A stretch of 17,256 nt of DNA from Oscillatoria sp. Prado101 (GCA_025454445.1 JALOOK010000189.1:1-17256), one strand, 5' to 3'; positions 1-7,395 are shown, numbered from the stretch's first letter. A program made the numbers and translations. Notes: a model not told the origin generated them from the sequence alone.

Positions 1-124
1 GTTTGTCAAGCATTTTCGGGAAAATTTTTGAAAATTTTTTCACTAATCCTGAATCGCCCATCTGGCAAGGGTTTGCTCTAGATTGGTAGAGAGCGTGACT
101 AGAGCGTCAGGAGAAAATTTTGTG
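1..124 (+). other. Leader region upstream of nadC
   Basis: A 10-bp A/T-rich unit (GAAAATTTTT) stands twice in tandem at 20-39. A 7-bp inverted repeat (GCTCTAG at 75-81, CTAGAGC at 99-105) lies just before the nadC ribosome binding site AGGAG (109-113). No clear -35/-10 pair was found. The window edge may cut off part of the promoter. Confidence 0.4.
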
Positions 125-988
125 ATGGCCATCGCTGTTTTGCCCCCGTGGGTGATCTTAGACCCGCTCTTGCAGACCTGGTTGCTGGAGGACATTGGCC
201 GGGGAGACCGCACCACTCAGAGTTTATTTACAGCAGTTGTCCCAGATGGGGGCGGCGAGTGGGTTGTCAAAGAACCCGGAGTGATTGCCGGCTTGCCGGT
301 GGCCCGTCGGGTATTCCAGCTCCTGAATGGCCAAGTGAACTTTGAGGCCGCCGCTGCCGATGGCGAATCGTGCAACCCGGGGCAGATAGTCGCTCGCTTT
401 GATGGCCCACTGGACGCCCTGCTGGCAGGAGAGCGAGTCGCCTTAAACCTGGCCATGCGTCTCAGCGGCATCGCCACCATGACGCGCAAATATATAGAGA
501 AAATTGCCGACCTGCCGGTGCAGCTGGTGGACACCCGCAAAACCACACCCGGTTTGAGACTCCTAGAGAAGTACGCCACTCAAGTGGGAGGGGCCAGGAA
601 CCACCGCATGGGCCTGGATGACGCAGTGATGATCAAGGACAACCACATTGCCGCCGCCGGCGGCATTGGGCCGGCAATCGCCCAGATTCGGGAACGCATT
701 CCCTACCCCCTGACGATAGAAGTCGAAACCGAAACACTGGCCCAAGTCGAAGAAGCCCTGCACCACGGAGCGGACATCATCATGCTGGACAATATGTCAC
801 TTGACCTGATGGCCCAAGCAGTGCGGCTGATTCGCGCTTCACAGCCCAGGGTCAAAATTGAAGCGTCTGGCAACATCACCCTGGAAACCATCCGCGCCGT
901 GGCCCAAACCGGCGTAGACTACATTTCCAGCAGCGCCCCGATTACTCGCTCCACTTGGCTGGATTTGAGTATGAAAATAAAAAGCTAG
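125..988 (+). CDS. nadC: Nicotinate-nucleotide pyrophosphorylase (quinolinate phosphoribosyltransferase)
   Basis: NadC makes nicotinate mononucleotide from quinolinate and PRPP, releasing CO2 and PPi, in cytoplasmic de novo NAD synthesis. The 287-residue product has the usual family length. Visible motifs are EDIGRGDRT near the N-terminus, GERVALNL, DTRKTTPGLR (about residues 136-145), KYA followed by GG-RNHR (149-161), KDNH (171-174), EVE (199-201), LDN (221-223) and SGN (248-250). These include the conserved basic residues that bind quinolinate and PRPP phosphates in this family. The frame is open upstream to a TTG at 83, but AGGAG at 109-113 favours the ATG at 125 (or GTG at 122). It stands alone on the + strand, convergent with pstS, and ends just before a palindrome. 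No lesions were seen. Confidence 0.96.
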   Translation: MAIAVLPPWVILDPLLQTWLLEDIGRGDRTTQSLFTAVVPDGGGEWVVKEPGVIAGLPVARRVFQLLNGQVNFEAAAADGESCNPGQIVARFDGPLDALLAGERVALNLAMRLSGIATMTRKYIEKIADLPVQLVDTRKTTPGLRLLEKYATQVGGARNHRMGLDDAVMIKDNHIAAAGGIGPAIAQIRERIPYPLTIEVETETLAQVEEALHHGADIIMLDNMSLDLMAQAVRLIRASQPRVKIEASGNITLETIRAVAQTGVDYISSSAPITRSTWLDLSMKIKS

Positions 989-1027
989 CTGAGCGGACAG
1001 CATTCAGCGTCAGAGCGCCGGGAAGTC

Positions 1028-1060
1028 AGAACCCCGGTTTCTTAAAGAAACCGGGGTTCT
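1028..1060. repeat. Perfect palindrome after nadC
   Basis: Two 16-bp arms, AGAACCCCGGTTTCTT (1028-1043) and its exact complement (1045-1060), flank a single A. The element lies about 40 bp after the nadC stop. It could act as a terminator hairpin for nadC, but no T-run follows. Shorter relatives of its GAAACC/GGTTTC core occur near 2833-2887, so it is more likely an intergenic palindromic repeat. Confidence 0.8.
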
Positions 1061-1066
1061 TCGCCT

Positions 1067-1091
1067 CGTTCCCAGGTAGATCCTGGGAACG
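1067..1091. repeat. CGTTCCCAGG hairpin, single copy
   Basis: Arms CGTTCCCAGG (1067-1076) and CCTGGGAACG (1082-1091) enclose the loop TAGAT. The same stem recurs at 6305-6330 and inside each of the three 72-bp units at 6363-6603, so this is a dispersed palindromic family. Confidence 0.85.
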
Positions 1092-1104
1092 CCGCTCGCT
1101 TTGG

Positions 1105-1250
1105 GTCTGACTTGAAAAAGGTTTGTAGTTGGGCTGCACGCCCTACCGGAAAAGCCTGCTGCCGGCCAAGTTTTCTTATGTGGCGGTGTGCGCCGTTCCG
1201 AACAGACTGCCTCCTTTCTCCAATCAGCAGATTAAAAGGGTAACAGCTTA
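1105..1250 (+). repeat. Dispersed ~150-bp repeat, copy 1
   Basis: This is one of three copies sharing four blocks in order: TTTGTAGT plus a GGGC/GCCC hairpin (stem 1128-1134 with 1140-1146), a block ending in GGCGGTGTGCG (near 1180), GACTGCCTCCT (near 1205), and GCAGATTAAAAG followed by AACAGCTTA (1227-1250). The copy ends directly at the pstS stop codon. Other copies are at 2460-2616 and 14593-14731. No open frame is conserved between copies, so it looks non-coding. Confidence 0.8.
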
Positions 1251-2351
1251 CTAAGGCTTAATCGTCTCCACCGCCGCTGTCACCTTAGTCACCACTTCCG
1301 GAGGCAAAGGCACATATCCCAGCTGATCGCTAAACTTTTGTCCGTCAGCCAGCCCCCATTTGAGAACATCTTTCAAAGCTTTGGCTTTGTCAGCACTTTC
1401 ATACTGCTTATAAGCCATTATCCAGGTATAGCTGACAATTGGGTAGGAACTCTCTCCCTCTGGATCGTCAATGAATTTCACCAAATTTTCCGGCAGTTCA
1501 ACAGCAGCGAGTGTCTTAGCAGCAGCCTCAGCACTCGGCTCAACATACTTACCGGCTTTATTTTCCAACGCCGCCATCTTCAGGTTTTGCTGCTTGGCGT
1601 AGCCATACTCAACGTAACCAAGCGCCCCTTCAGTTTGCAAGATTTGCGCTGTGACGCCCTCGTTACCCTTAGCGCCAACAAATCCCTGCGGCCATTCCAC
1701 AGTTTTCCCCTCTCCCGGACCGGCTTTCCATTCCGGGCTGACCGCACTCAAGTGCTTCGTGAACACAGCAGTTGTCCCGCTGCCATCAGAACGGTGCACA
1801 ACAGTAATCGGTTTATCTGGCAACGTCAAGCCCGGATTGATTTCAGCAATTTTAGGGTCATTCCACTTAGTGATTTTCCCTAATAAAATCTCAGCATAAA
1901 TTTGCCGCGACAGCTTAATTGCACTTGTAACTTCAGGCAAATTGTAGGCAATAACAATACTGCCGGCAGTCATTGGCAGCAGCACCACCCCCTTGGCAAC
2001 CTGTTTAATCTCATCCTCCTTCATGGCAACGTCGCTGGCTCCGAAGTCAACCGTTCCACTCACGAACTGTTTCACCCCAGCGCCACTACCAACAGACTGA
2101 TAGTTGATTTGCGTCTTGGCATTGATCTTGCTGTACTCAGCGAACCAGCGCTGATACAAAGGAGCGGGAAAACTCGCACCGGCACCAGTGAGGGTGACAC
2201 TCGCACCTGCCGCCACTGGAGTCGGAGAGCTGCCGGTTCCTGTAGTGCTTGAGGGAGTTTGGGTTTGGGGACCGCAACCGGCCACACTTACAGAAAACGC
2301 AATCAGCGGTAAAAGCAGAGCCTTTCGCATCGTACTAATTTGAAAAATCAT
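1251..2351 (-). CDS. pstS: Phosphate ABC transporter substrate-binding lipoprotein
   Basis: PstS binds phosphate outside the inner membrane and delivers it to PstCAB. The start at 2351 is chosen because GAGG stands five bases before this ATG; a GTG at 2366 and an ATG at 2330 are alternatives. A lipoprotein signal ends in SVAGC (Cys 26 from this start), followed by a Ser/Thr/Gly/Pro-rich linker. The mature part shows GAGASFPAPLYQRW, NYQSVGSGAG, DFGASDVAM and RSDGSGTTAVF, the phosphate-binding loops of the family, and a late TWIMAY segment. At 366 residues the length is normal. No pstC, pstA, pstB or phoU lies next to it in this window, so it is an orphan copy or its partners are elsewhere. No clear Pho box was found upstream. 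Dispersed repeats flank it on both sides. Confidence 0.95.
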   Translation of the reverse strand: MIFQISTMRKALLLPLIAFSVSVAGCGPQTQTPSSTTGTGSSPTPVAAGASVTLTGAGASFPAPLYQRWFAEYSKINAKTQINYQSVGSGAGVKQFVSGTVDFGASDVAMKEDEIKQVAKGVVLLPMTAGSIVIAYNLPEVTSAIKLSRQIYAEILLGKITKWNDPKIAEINPGLTLPDKPITVVHRSDGSGTTAVFTKHLSAVSPEWKAGPGEGKTVEWPQGFVGAKGNEGVTAQILQTEGALGYVEYGYAKQQNLKMAALENKAGKYVEPSAEAAAKTLAAVELPENLVKFIDDPEGESSYPIVSYTWIMAYKQYESADKAKALKDVLKWGLADGQKFSDQLGYVPLPPEVVTKVTAAVETIKP

Positions 2352-2459
2352 AGCACCCTCGTTCACAAAACTCTAGAAGAAAGGAATTGAAAATAAGGTA
2401 GATACCCTTCCAGGCACCGGGAAGGCGGCGTCGCACAGTGGGGAACCCCTCACCATAGG

Positions 2460-2616
2460 CTCTGACTTGAAAAGGTTTGTAGTAGGGCTAAAGCCCTACT
2501 GGCTCGTCCCATCCCCAGAGCAAGTTTTCATTGGTGGCGGTGTGCGGAGCAAGGGAAGCGACTGCCTCCTAGAACGCCGGCGCAAATTCAATGCGCGACA
2601 GCTTAAAACAGCCTCA
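2460..2616 (+). repeat. Dispersed ~150-bp repeat, copy 2
   Basis: This copy has the same block order as copy 1: CTGACTTGAAAAGG, TTTGTAGT, a hairpin with stem AGTAGGGC (2481-2488) and GCCCTACT (2493-2500), AAGTTTTCATT, GGCGGTGTGCG, GCGACTGCCTCCT (2569-2571 region) and a degraded tail around GACAGCTTAA. The hairpin arm carries A where copy 3 carries T, with the matching change in the other arm. It lies about 110 bp upstream of the pstS start, in the same orientation as copy 1. Confidence 0.8.
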
Positions 2617-2850
2617 AGGTGGAGGCGGTATCACAAGCAATGTCCCTGGGAAACAGAGAATTTTTAGAAAGCGCATCGGCCCTGAAGGTGAAGATATCAT
2701 TAGAGACAGGTTCACGAGAGACAGGTTCACGAGGAATCTCTTCAGCTTCACAATAATATTGCTCAAACCGGCCCCACTCAAACACGGGTTTCAAGTCAGG
2801 CCGGTCAAACTCAACGCCTAACCAGGTGATTTCAGAAACCCGGTTTCGTA
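2603..2850 (-). pseudogene. Unrecognised protein remnant
   Basis: An open frame on the - strand runs through residues reading ITWLGVEFDRPDLKPVFEWG and then RFEQYYCEAEEIPREPVS. Its composition looks protein-like rather than random. There is no start codon before this segment: a stop lies a few codons upstream, within the tandem repeat at 2839-2876. The first internal ATG would give only 63 residues. The sequence REPVS is doubled by a 15-bp duplication. The C-terminal half runs into the dispersed repeat. I do not recognise the family. It may be the truncated end of a lost gene or chance coding. Confidence 0.3.
2702..2731. repeat. 15-bp tandem duplication
   Basis: The unit AGAGACAGGTTCACG stands twice without a spacer. 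Being a multiple of three, it keeps the reading frame of the remnant on the - strand and doubles REPVS. Confidence 0.9.
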
Positions 2851-2887
2851 GGAGTTACCCGGTTTCGTAGGAGTTACCCGGTTTTTT
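2839..2887. repeat. 19-bp tandem repeat, about 2.4 copies
   Basis: The unit CCCGGTTTCGTAGGAGTTA occupies 2839-2857 and 2858-2876, followed by a partial third copy (CCCGGTTTTTT). GTAGGAG at 2867-2873 can pair with CTCCTAC at 2896-2902. The array lies downstream of the porin gene and could form part of its 3' end, but no T-run follows on the - strand. Confidence 0.85.
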
Positions 2888-2933
2888 GGATTTGTCTCCT
2901 ACTTAATTCTGCAACCCCTCACACGAAAGGCAC

Positions 2934-4943
2934 CTAGAATGTAAAGGTGGTGCGGATCGTTCCCACATAGTCGGTTTCGTTGCTTTCGCTGTGTTCTGGA
3001 TTGAGAATGACAAACAAGCCAGGAGTGATCGCAATATTGTCGGTAACCTGGTAGCGATAGAAAGCCTCCAGATGCCAGGAAGTATCCTTGTTTTCACGAG
3101 TGGTTACGTTATTATCGGTAACTTTAGGCGGCATGCCAACCATCAAACCGAGCAAATTACCTTCTTTGCCCAAATCCTGGAAACCAGCCGTCACAGCCCA
3201 GTTCCAGATGGTAGCGTCGTTATTACTGCCAGAAACTTCCTCTTGCGCCCGCGTGTAACCGGCCCAACCCGAAAGGGTAAATCGAGAGCTAGCACGCAAG
3301 GTGGCTTGCAAACCGTAGTGATTGGCTGAAGTAGGTGTGCCACCAAAAGGATTGTCTGCAAAGCTACTGCCTGTGCTTGCCGATACGCCCCGCCCATTAC
3401 GATAGTATGAGTTCACGTAGGTAAAACCCAGAGCAAATCGGTCGCTAGGGCGGAAGGTGAGCTGACCGAGGGCAGCATAGGAACCCCTGAAAAACCCTCC
3501 TTCAGTGGGTAAAGAGGATGCGGGGTTGTTGCCGTTAGGGGCTTGATACCCTAAAGATATCCCCAATGCCTTGCTAAAGTTGTAGTTGAGGGTAACACCT
3601 TGTCCTCCCCCCTGCCGGTAGATGGGATTGAATCGCCCAAAGCGGGAAATAGATCCAAGACCACTACTTTCAAACAAAGGGTTAAAAACATACACATTAT
3701 CATTGTATTCAGCCTCATTGGCGTCAACGATAACTGTGGCCTTACTGCTCAGGGGGAAACGATAGAACAGCTTGTGTAGCCGAAATTCGCTGTTAGTATT
3801 GGCGTCAAACGACAAGCGATCCATGTTAGTCCCACCCAGGTCAGAGGAACCCAAGTTGGCAGTGTTGGCAGCTTGCAGGCGGGTTCGCAGCAAGTCTTTC
3901 CCCGTAAAGCTGGTATCGAAATTCAACCGCGCCCGATAAGTCAAATGGGGTACGACACTTCCTCCGCCGGTTCCGATAATGTCACTGCCGGCAACTATCA
4001 CCTCACCTTTCAGTTTCGTAGTCGTGGAGAACTGATTGGCTTCCAGTTCAGCTGTACGCGCTTCCAAAACGTCGGTGCGACCGCGAAGGGTGGCCAGCTC
4101 TGCCTGAAACTCCTCTAGCAGGCGCTGCACTGCTGCTAAATCCGCTTTAGCGATCAGCTGTGAAGTATCGATACCGGGCCCGATCAGCTGAACGATCCGT
4201 TCCAAACAGGCGTTCAAACCGGCAGCAAACTCGTAGCGGGTCATGGCTCGGTTGCCCCGGAACGTCCCGTCCGGATACCCCGCAATACAGCCGTAGCGCT
4301 CGACCAAGTTCTGCAGGGCTTGGAAGGCCCAGTCCGTGGGCTGCACATCCGACAGCTGGGACACCGAAGTCACCTGGCCCATTGGGTCAGCCTCCCCGGC
4401 AGATTCCCCGGCTGTTTCCAGAGAGCTCACCGAAGGTTCAACCGGCACAGCGGTTTCCGCCGTCACTGTCTCACCGGCAGGCAATTGCCCACTCAAGGTA
4501 CTGCCGGCACTCACCTCAGACTGAGGGAGGTTGGCAGCTTGCGCCAGAGGGCTGGCTTGCGGTGCCGGTTGGACAGAGGTTGAGAGATCGCTGACCGCAG
4601 CCCCTTGGGCTTCCTGCAGGGGGGGTTCAGCCGCTGTCAGTCCAGATGCCAGTGTGGCCACAGCTGGCATTTCAGCCACTGTCCCACTACCGGCACTCTC
4701 CGGGGTGGGTTTCACTTCCTCAGGCTGAGCCAATGCCGCAACTGCCACCTGAGCGGTAGCTGACAGCGGAGATTGGTCAGCCATTTCTACAGCGCTGCCG
4801 GTTAGGCCAGCAGCTGTCCCTATTTGCTCCGCCTCTGGGCTGACTCCAGGAGCCTCTATGGCCAGAGCGCTGTTGGCCAAGACCAAGGTCGCGCCCAGCA
4901 CGGCTGGACTGTGCTGTAGAGCGGCCCTAAAAATCTTTAGCAT
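2934..4943 (-). CDS. SLH-domain porin of the OprB family (cyanobacterial outer-membrane porin)
   Basis: This is a cyanobacterial outer-membrane porin, expected to pass small solutes and ions and to anchor the outer membrane to peptidoglycan through its SLH domain. The start at 4943 has AGGA seven bases upstream and opens a signal peptide with a hydrophobic core ending in LANSALA. Next comes an unusually long, Ala/Pro/Ser/Glu-rich segment (about residues 29-192). The SLH domain follows (about 193-250; VSQLSDVQPTDWAF, GYPDGTFRG, MTRYEFA). A coiled coil covers about 263-305, and a beta-barrel region runs from about 308 to 669. The protein ends in the aromatic TTFTF, typical of outer-membrane barrels. 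At 669 residues it is longer than typical members because of the linker. The gene stands alone on the - strand. The substrate cannot be read from the sequence. Confidence 0.93.
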   Translation of the reverse strand: MLKIFRAALQHSPAVLGATLVLANSALAIEAPGVSPEAEQIGTAAGLTGSAVEMADQSPLSATAQVAVAALAQPEEVKPTPESAGSGTVAEMPAVATLASGLTAAEPPLQEAQGAAVSDLSTSVQPAPQASPLAQAANLPQSEVSAGSTLSGQLPAGETVTAETAVPVEPSVSSLETAGESAGEADPMGQVTSVSQLSDVQPTDWAFQALQNLVERYGCIAGYPDGTFRGNRAMTRYEFAAGLNACLERIVQLIGPGIDTSQLIAKADLAAVQRLLEEFQAELATLRGRTDVLEARTAELEANQFSTTTKLKGEVIVAGSDIIGTGGGSVVPHLTYRARLNFDTSFTGKDLLRTRLQAANTANLGSSDLGGTNMDRLSFDANTNSEFRLHKLFYRFPLSSKATVIVDANEAEYNDNVYVFNPLFESSGLGSISRFGRFNPIYRQGGGQGVTLNYNFSKALGISLGYQAPNGNNPASSLPTEGGFFRGSYAALGQLTFRPSDRFALGFTYVNSYYRNGRGVSASTGSSFADNPFGGTPTSANHYGLQATLRASSRFTLSGWAGYTRAQEEVSGSNNDATIWNWAVTAGFQDLGKEGNLLGLMVGMPPKVTDNNVTTRENKDTSWHLEAFYRYQVTDNIAITPGLFVILNPEHSESNETDYVGTIRTTFTF

Positions 4944-5372
4944 CCTTGTTTCCTCACACCTAGCTAAGATTCCGAATCGCTGAGCTGCTTGTCTTTCTGA
5001 CAACGCCCAGACAACAACGCTGATTTTATCAGGAATCTCAGTACCTCACTCTTACATTTGCAGTCTCCCTCTGACTTTGAGTGCCAGGATAACTTAAACA
5101 AATCTCAGGCAATGCGCATTTTAGAATGGGATACATCAGAAATACTAATTGTATTACCTTAAGACTGGGTAAAGTTTTTCTAATCACAAAGTTAAACTTC
5201 CCCCCAGCCCCAGAGGCGATAAATCCCAAGCTGGACAAAGGTTGGGGCGCTTAGGTCTGTACCGCGTTAAACTGCATGCCTCTTAAGACAGCCCAAAGTT
5301 GTCGGCACTCCCAGGCCATCTGCCGTTTCCGAGAATCTGGGACAGTAACTCGGAAATGGGCTGCCTCTCACT

Positions 5373-5414
5373 CCCCCTCCCCGCGCTTCGGGGAGGGGGT
5401 TGGGGGGTGGGGTT
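5373..5414. repeat. G/C-rich hairpin with GGTTGGGGGGTGGGGTT tail
   Basis: Arms CCCCCTCCCCG (5373-5383) and CGGGGAGGGGG (5389-5399) enclose CGCTT. The 17-bp tail at 5398-5414 recurs exactly, in inverted orientation, at 14475-14491, where it also stands next to a CCCCG/CGGGG palindrome. This suggests a dispersed palindromic element with two opposite copies in the window. Confidence 0.8.
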
Positions 5415-5495
5415 CTTCATCCGGCGTTCGGGGGCAACGCTCCTTTTGTCTCCCTTCCCCCACCGGCATCCCACCACCCACCGGCACAACTCAGG

Positions 5496-5551
5496 CCAAT
5501 GCCCCATGCCCAATGTCCCATGCCCAATGCCCCATGCCCAATGTCCCATGC
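5496..5551. repeat. 14-bp tandem repeat, four copies
   Basis: Four perfect-length units CCAATGYCCCATGC stand in tandem (5496-5509, 5510-5523, 5524-5537, 5538-5551). The variable base alternates C, T, C, T, so the array is really two copies of a 28-bp unit. It ends 8 bp after the livF stop. It belongs to the short tandem repeats common in filamentous cyanobacteria. Confidence 0.92.
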
Positions 5552-5559
5552 CCTGTCAA

Positions 5560-6267
5560 TTACGTTTCTCCCAAATAAGCCTTGCGAACGGTTTCGTTCG
5601 ACTCCAGCTCACTAGCAGTCCCTTCCACCACAACTTGACCCGTTTGCAGCACATAGCCGCGATCAGCCACCTTCAAAGCCATGTGAGCATTCTGCTCCAC
5701 CAGGAGAATCGTTGTCCCCTGAGCGTTAATGTCCCGAATAATCGAAAAAATCTGGCTCACCAGCAGGGGCGCTAAACCCATACTAGGCTCATCTAATAGG
5801 AGCAAGCGGGGTCTGGCCATCAAAGCCCGACCGATAGCCAGCATTTGCTGTTCGCCACCACTGAGAGTCCCCCCTTTTTGATTGATCCGCTCTCTCAACC
5901 GGGGGAAAAGATGCAAAACTTTCTCCTTATCTAACTTAATGCCAAGAGAATCCCGACGAGAAAAAGCGCCCATCTCCAGATTTTCAAGCACCGTCATTCT
6001 AGGAAATATCAGGCGACCTTCAGGACTTTGGGAGATACCGGCTTTGACGATTTGTTTCGGAGAGAGCGACTGCAGAGATGTGCCCTCAAACAGAATTGTC
6101 CCCTGGCGAGGTCGCAACAGCCCCTGGATGGTGCGGAGAGTGGTAGTTTTACCCGCGCCGTTACTGCCAATTAAGGTAACAATTTCTCCCTTTTCAATTC
6201 GCAGATAAACTCCTTTTAGAGCCTGAATATTTCCGTAATATGTGTGAATATCTTTGACTTCAAGCAT
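5560..6267 (-). CDS. livF: Branched-chain/neutral amino-acid ABC transporter, ATP-binding protein LivF type
   Basis: This is one of the two ATPases that power the amino-acid importer encoded upstream on the same strand. In cyanobacteria the matching subunit is called NatE. At 235 residues it has the usual LivF length. Visible motifs are Walker A GSNGAGKT (34-41), SPEGRLIFPRMTV (81-93, typical of LivF), the signature LSGGEQQ (135-141), Walker B LLLLDEP (155-161) and the switch His in EQNAHMA (195). It is last in the cluster and is separated from livG by 351 bp of repeats, unusual inside such an operon, so its expression may partly uncouple from livG. No lesions were seen. Confidence 0.95.
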   Translation of the reverse strand: MLEVKDIHTYYGNIQALKGVYLRIEKGEIVTLIGSNGAGKTTTLRTIQGLLRPRQGTILFEGTSLQSLSPKQIVKAGISQSPEGRLIFPRMTVLENLEMGAFSRRDSLGIKLDKEKVLHLFPRLRERINQKGGTLSGGEQQMLAIGRALMARPRLLLLDEPSMGLAPLLVSQIFSIIRDINAQGTTILLVEQNAHMALKVADRGYVLQTGQVVVEGTASELESNETVRKAYLGET

Positions 6268-6304
6268 ATCTCTTCATTTTCACTGGTATGGGTTCATTAT
6301 AACT

Positions 6305-6354
6305 CGTTCCCAGGCAGGAGCCTGGGAACGCATATCAGGAGGCGACCGCCTCCT
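6305..6354. repeat. Two adjacent hairpins between livG and livF
   Basis: The first hairpin has arms CGTTCCCAGGC (6305-6315) and GCCTGGGAACG (6320-6330) around AGGA. The second has arms AGGAGGCG (6337-6344) and CGCCTCCT (6347-6354) around AC. The first belongs to the same family as 1067-1091 and the units at 6363-6603. The CGCCTCCT arm resembles the GACTGCCTCCT block of the dispersed ~150-bp repeat. Confidence 0.85.
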
Positions 6355-6362
6355 TTGTGTTA

Positions 6363-6603
6363 AAAAGACTCCGCACAGTCGGCAGAGCCGACAAAACGGC
6401 ATTCCCAGGTAGAACCTGGGAACGAGAACAACGAGAACCGGGGAACTAGAAACTAGAAACCGGGGAAAAAGACTCCGCACAGTCGGCAGAGCCGACAAAA
6501 TGGCATTCCCAGGTAGAACCTGGGAACGAGAACAACGAAAAGACTCCGCACAGTCGGCAGAGCCGACAAAATGGCATTCCCAGGTAGAACCTGGGAACGA
6601 GAA
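6363..6603. repeat. 72-bp repeat, three copies, each with two AGA-loop hairpins
   Basis: Nearly identical units occupy 6363-6434, 6467-6538 and 6538-6603 (the last slightly short). Each carries GTCGGC-AGA-GCCGAC and then TTCCCAGGT-AGA-ACCTGGGAA: two perfect stems, both with the triloop AGA. Copies 2 and 3 abut. Copies 1 and 2 are separated by about 32 bp rich in AACTAGAAA and ACCGGGG. Both arms being intact in all three copies suggests selection on the structure or very recent duplication. The array sits between livG and livF and would be transcribed with them. Confidence 0.93.
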
Positions 6604-6607
6604 TATG

Positions 6608-6627
6608 CCCATTACCCATTACCCATT
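6608..6627. repeat. CCCATTA heptamer repeat
   Basis: Almost three tandem copies of CCCATTA run into the 3' end of livG (its stop codon lies at 6619), so the last copies encode the end of the ATPase (the -EENG tail). It is a typical cyanobacterial short tandem repeat. Confidence 0.75.
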
Positions 6628-7395
6628 CTCCTCTTCTTTCCCCAGATATGCCTCAATCACGCGGGGATCGGCGCGAACCTCAGCGGGAGTTCCCTCAGCA
6701 ATTTTAGCTCCGTACTCCATCACGCTCACGCGGTCGGAAATTCCCATCACCACCTGCATATCGTGTTCGATAAGCATTATGCTCAAATCGAGTTCATCGC
6801 GCAGGCGGTAAATAAATCGAGTTAAGTCAGCCGTTTCGTTAGGATTCATTCCCGCCGTTGGCTCGTCCAACAACAGGATTTTAGGCTCACTCGCCAGCGC
6901 CCGCGCAATTTCCAGCCGGCGCTGGTCTCCATAAGAGAGGTTTTTTGCCAGTTCCGCCGCTTTGGAAGAACCCAAACCCACAAAATCGAGGAGACTGAGC
7001 GCTTTTTCCTTGGCTGTGCGCTCCTCCTGAACGGCAGCGGGCGGACGGAATAAAGCTCCAAATAAACCTGTCTTCAGCCGGCTGTGCCTGCCCACCAAAA
7101 CATTTTGCAGCACAGTCATGTTATGGAACAAGCGGATATTCTGAAACGTGCGAGCAATTCCCAAGCTTGTCAGCTTGTGAGGGGGCGAGCCGGTAATCTC
7201 TCTGCCCTCCAGCAACAACTGACCGGCAGTGGGGGCATAAATGCCGGTGAGCATATTGAAAAATGTGGTCTTGCCAGCTCCGTTAGGGCCAATCACGCTG
7301 GCGATCGTATTTTTTCCCAGGCTAAAATCGACCCGATTGACTGCAGTCAGCCCCCCGAATCGCATGGTAAGTTCTCGCGCTTCTAACAGTGGCAT
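6619..7395 (-). CDS. livG: Branched-chain/neutral amino-acid ABC transporter, ATP-binding protein LivG type
   Basis: This is the second ATPase of the importer (NatA in cyanobacterial naming). At 258 residues it is typical of LivG. Visible motifs are Walker A GPNGAGKTT (36-44), the Q-loop segment ARTFQNIRLF (81-90), signature LSYGDQRRLEIARAL (153-167), Walker B ILLLDEPTAGMNP (173-185), switch His in IEHDM (211) and the LivG-type end GTPAEVRADPRVIEAYLG. Its ATG overlaps the livM stop by one base (TAATG at 7397-7393), which implies translational coupling. The last codons run into a CCCATTA tandem repeat, so the extreme C-terminus (KEEENG) may vary between strains. Confidence 0.96.
   Translation of the reverse strand: MPLLEARELTMRFGGLTAVNRVDFSLGKNTIASVIGPNGAGKTTFFNMLTGIYAPTAGQLLLEGREITGSPPHKLTSLGIARTFQNIRLFHNMTVLQNVLVGRHSRLKTGLFGALFRPPAAVQEERTAKEKALSLLDFVGLGSSKAAELAKNLSYGDQRRLEIARALASEPKILLLDEPTAGMNPNETADLTRFIYRLRDELDLSIMLIEHDMQVVMGISDRVSVMEYGAKIAEGTPAEVRADPRVIEAYLGKEEENG

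Larger units (their letters stand above)
4944..5559. other. Long spacer between livF and the porin gene
   Basis: No gene is supported here. From 4944 to about 5360 there are only short inverted repeats: CTGAT/ATCAG at 5021-5033, just upstream of the porin start, and AATAC/GTATT at 5141-5155. These may mark a promoter or operator for the porin, but no clear -35/-10 pair was found. From 5371 on the spacer holds a G/C hairpin and a 14-bp tandem array, listed separately. Confidence 0.6.

Noticed and set aside
83..124. TTG start for nadC at 83
   Set aside because: AGGAG at 109-113 fits the ATG at 125 or the GTG at 122, and the extra 14 residues do not resemble the family N-terminus.
2352..2460. 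Pho box upstream of pstS
   Set aside because: I looked for three spaced CTTAACCT-like octamers on the - strand and found only loose A/T-rich matches.
6363..6603. CRISPR array
   Set aside because: The units are 72 bp, contain two hairpins and abut or overlap. There are no regular unique spacers and no cas genes.
6280..6612. 110-residue open frame on the - strand between livG and livF
   Set aside because: It is a translation of the 72-bp hairpin repeats (recurring SALPTV and LPGNAI-type strings), not a gene.
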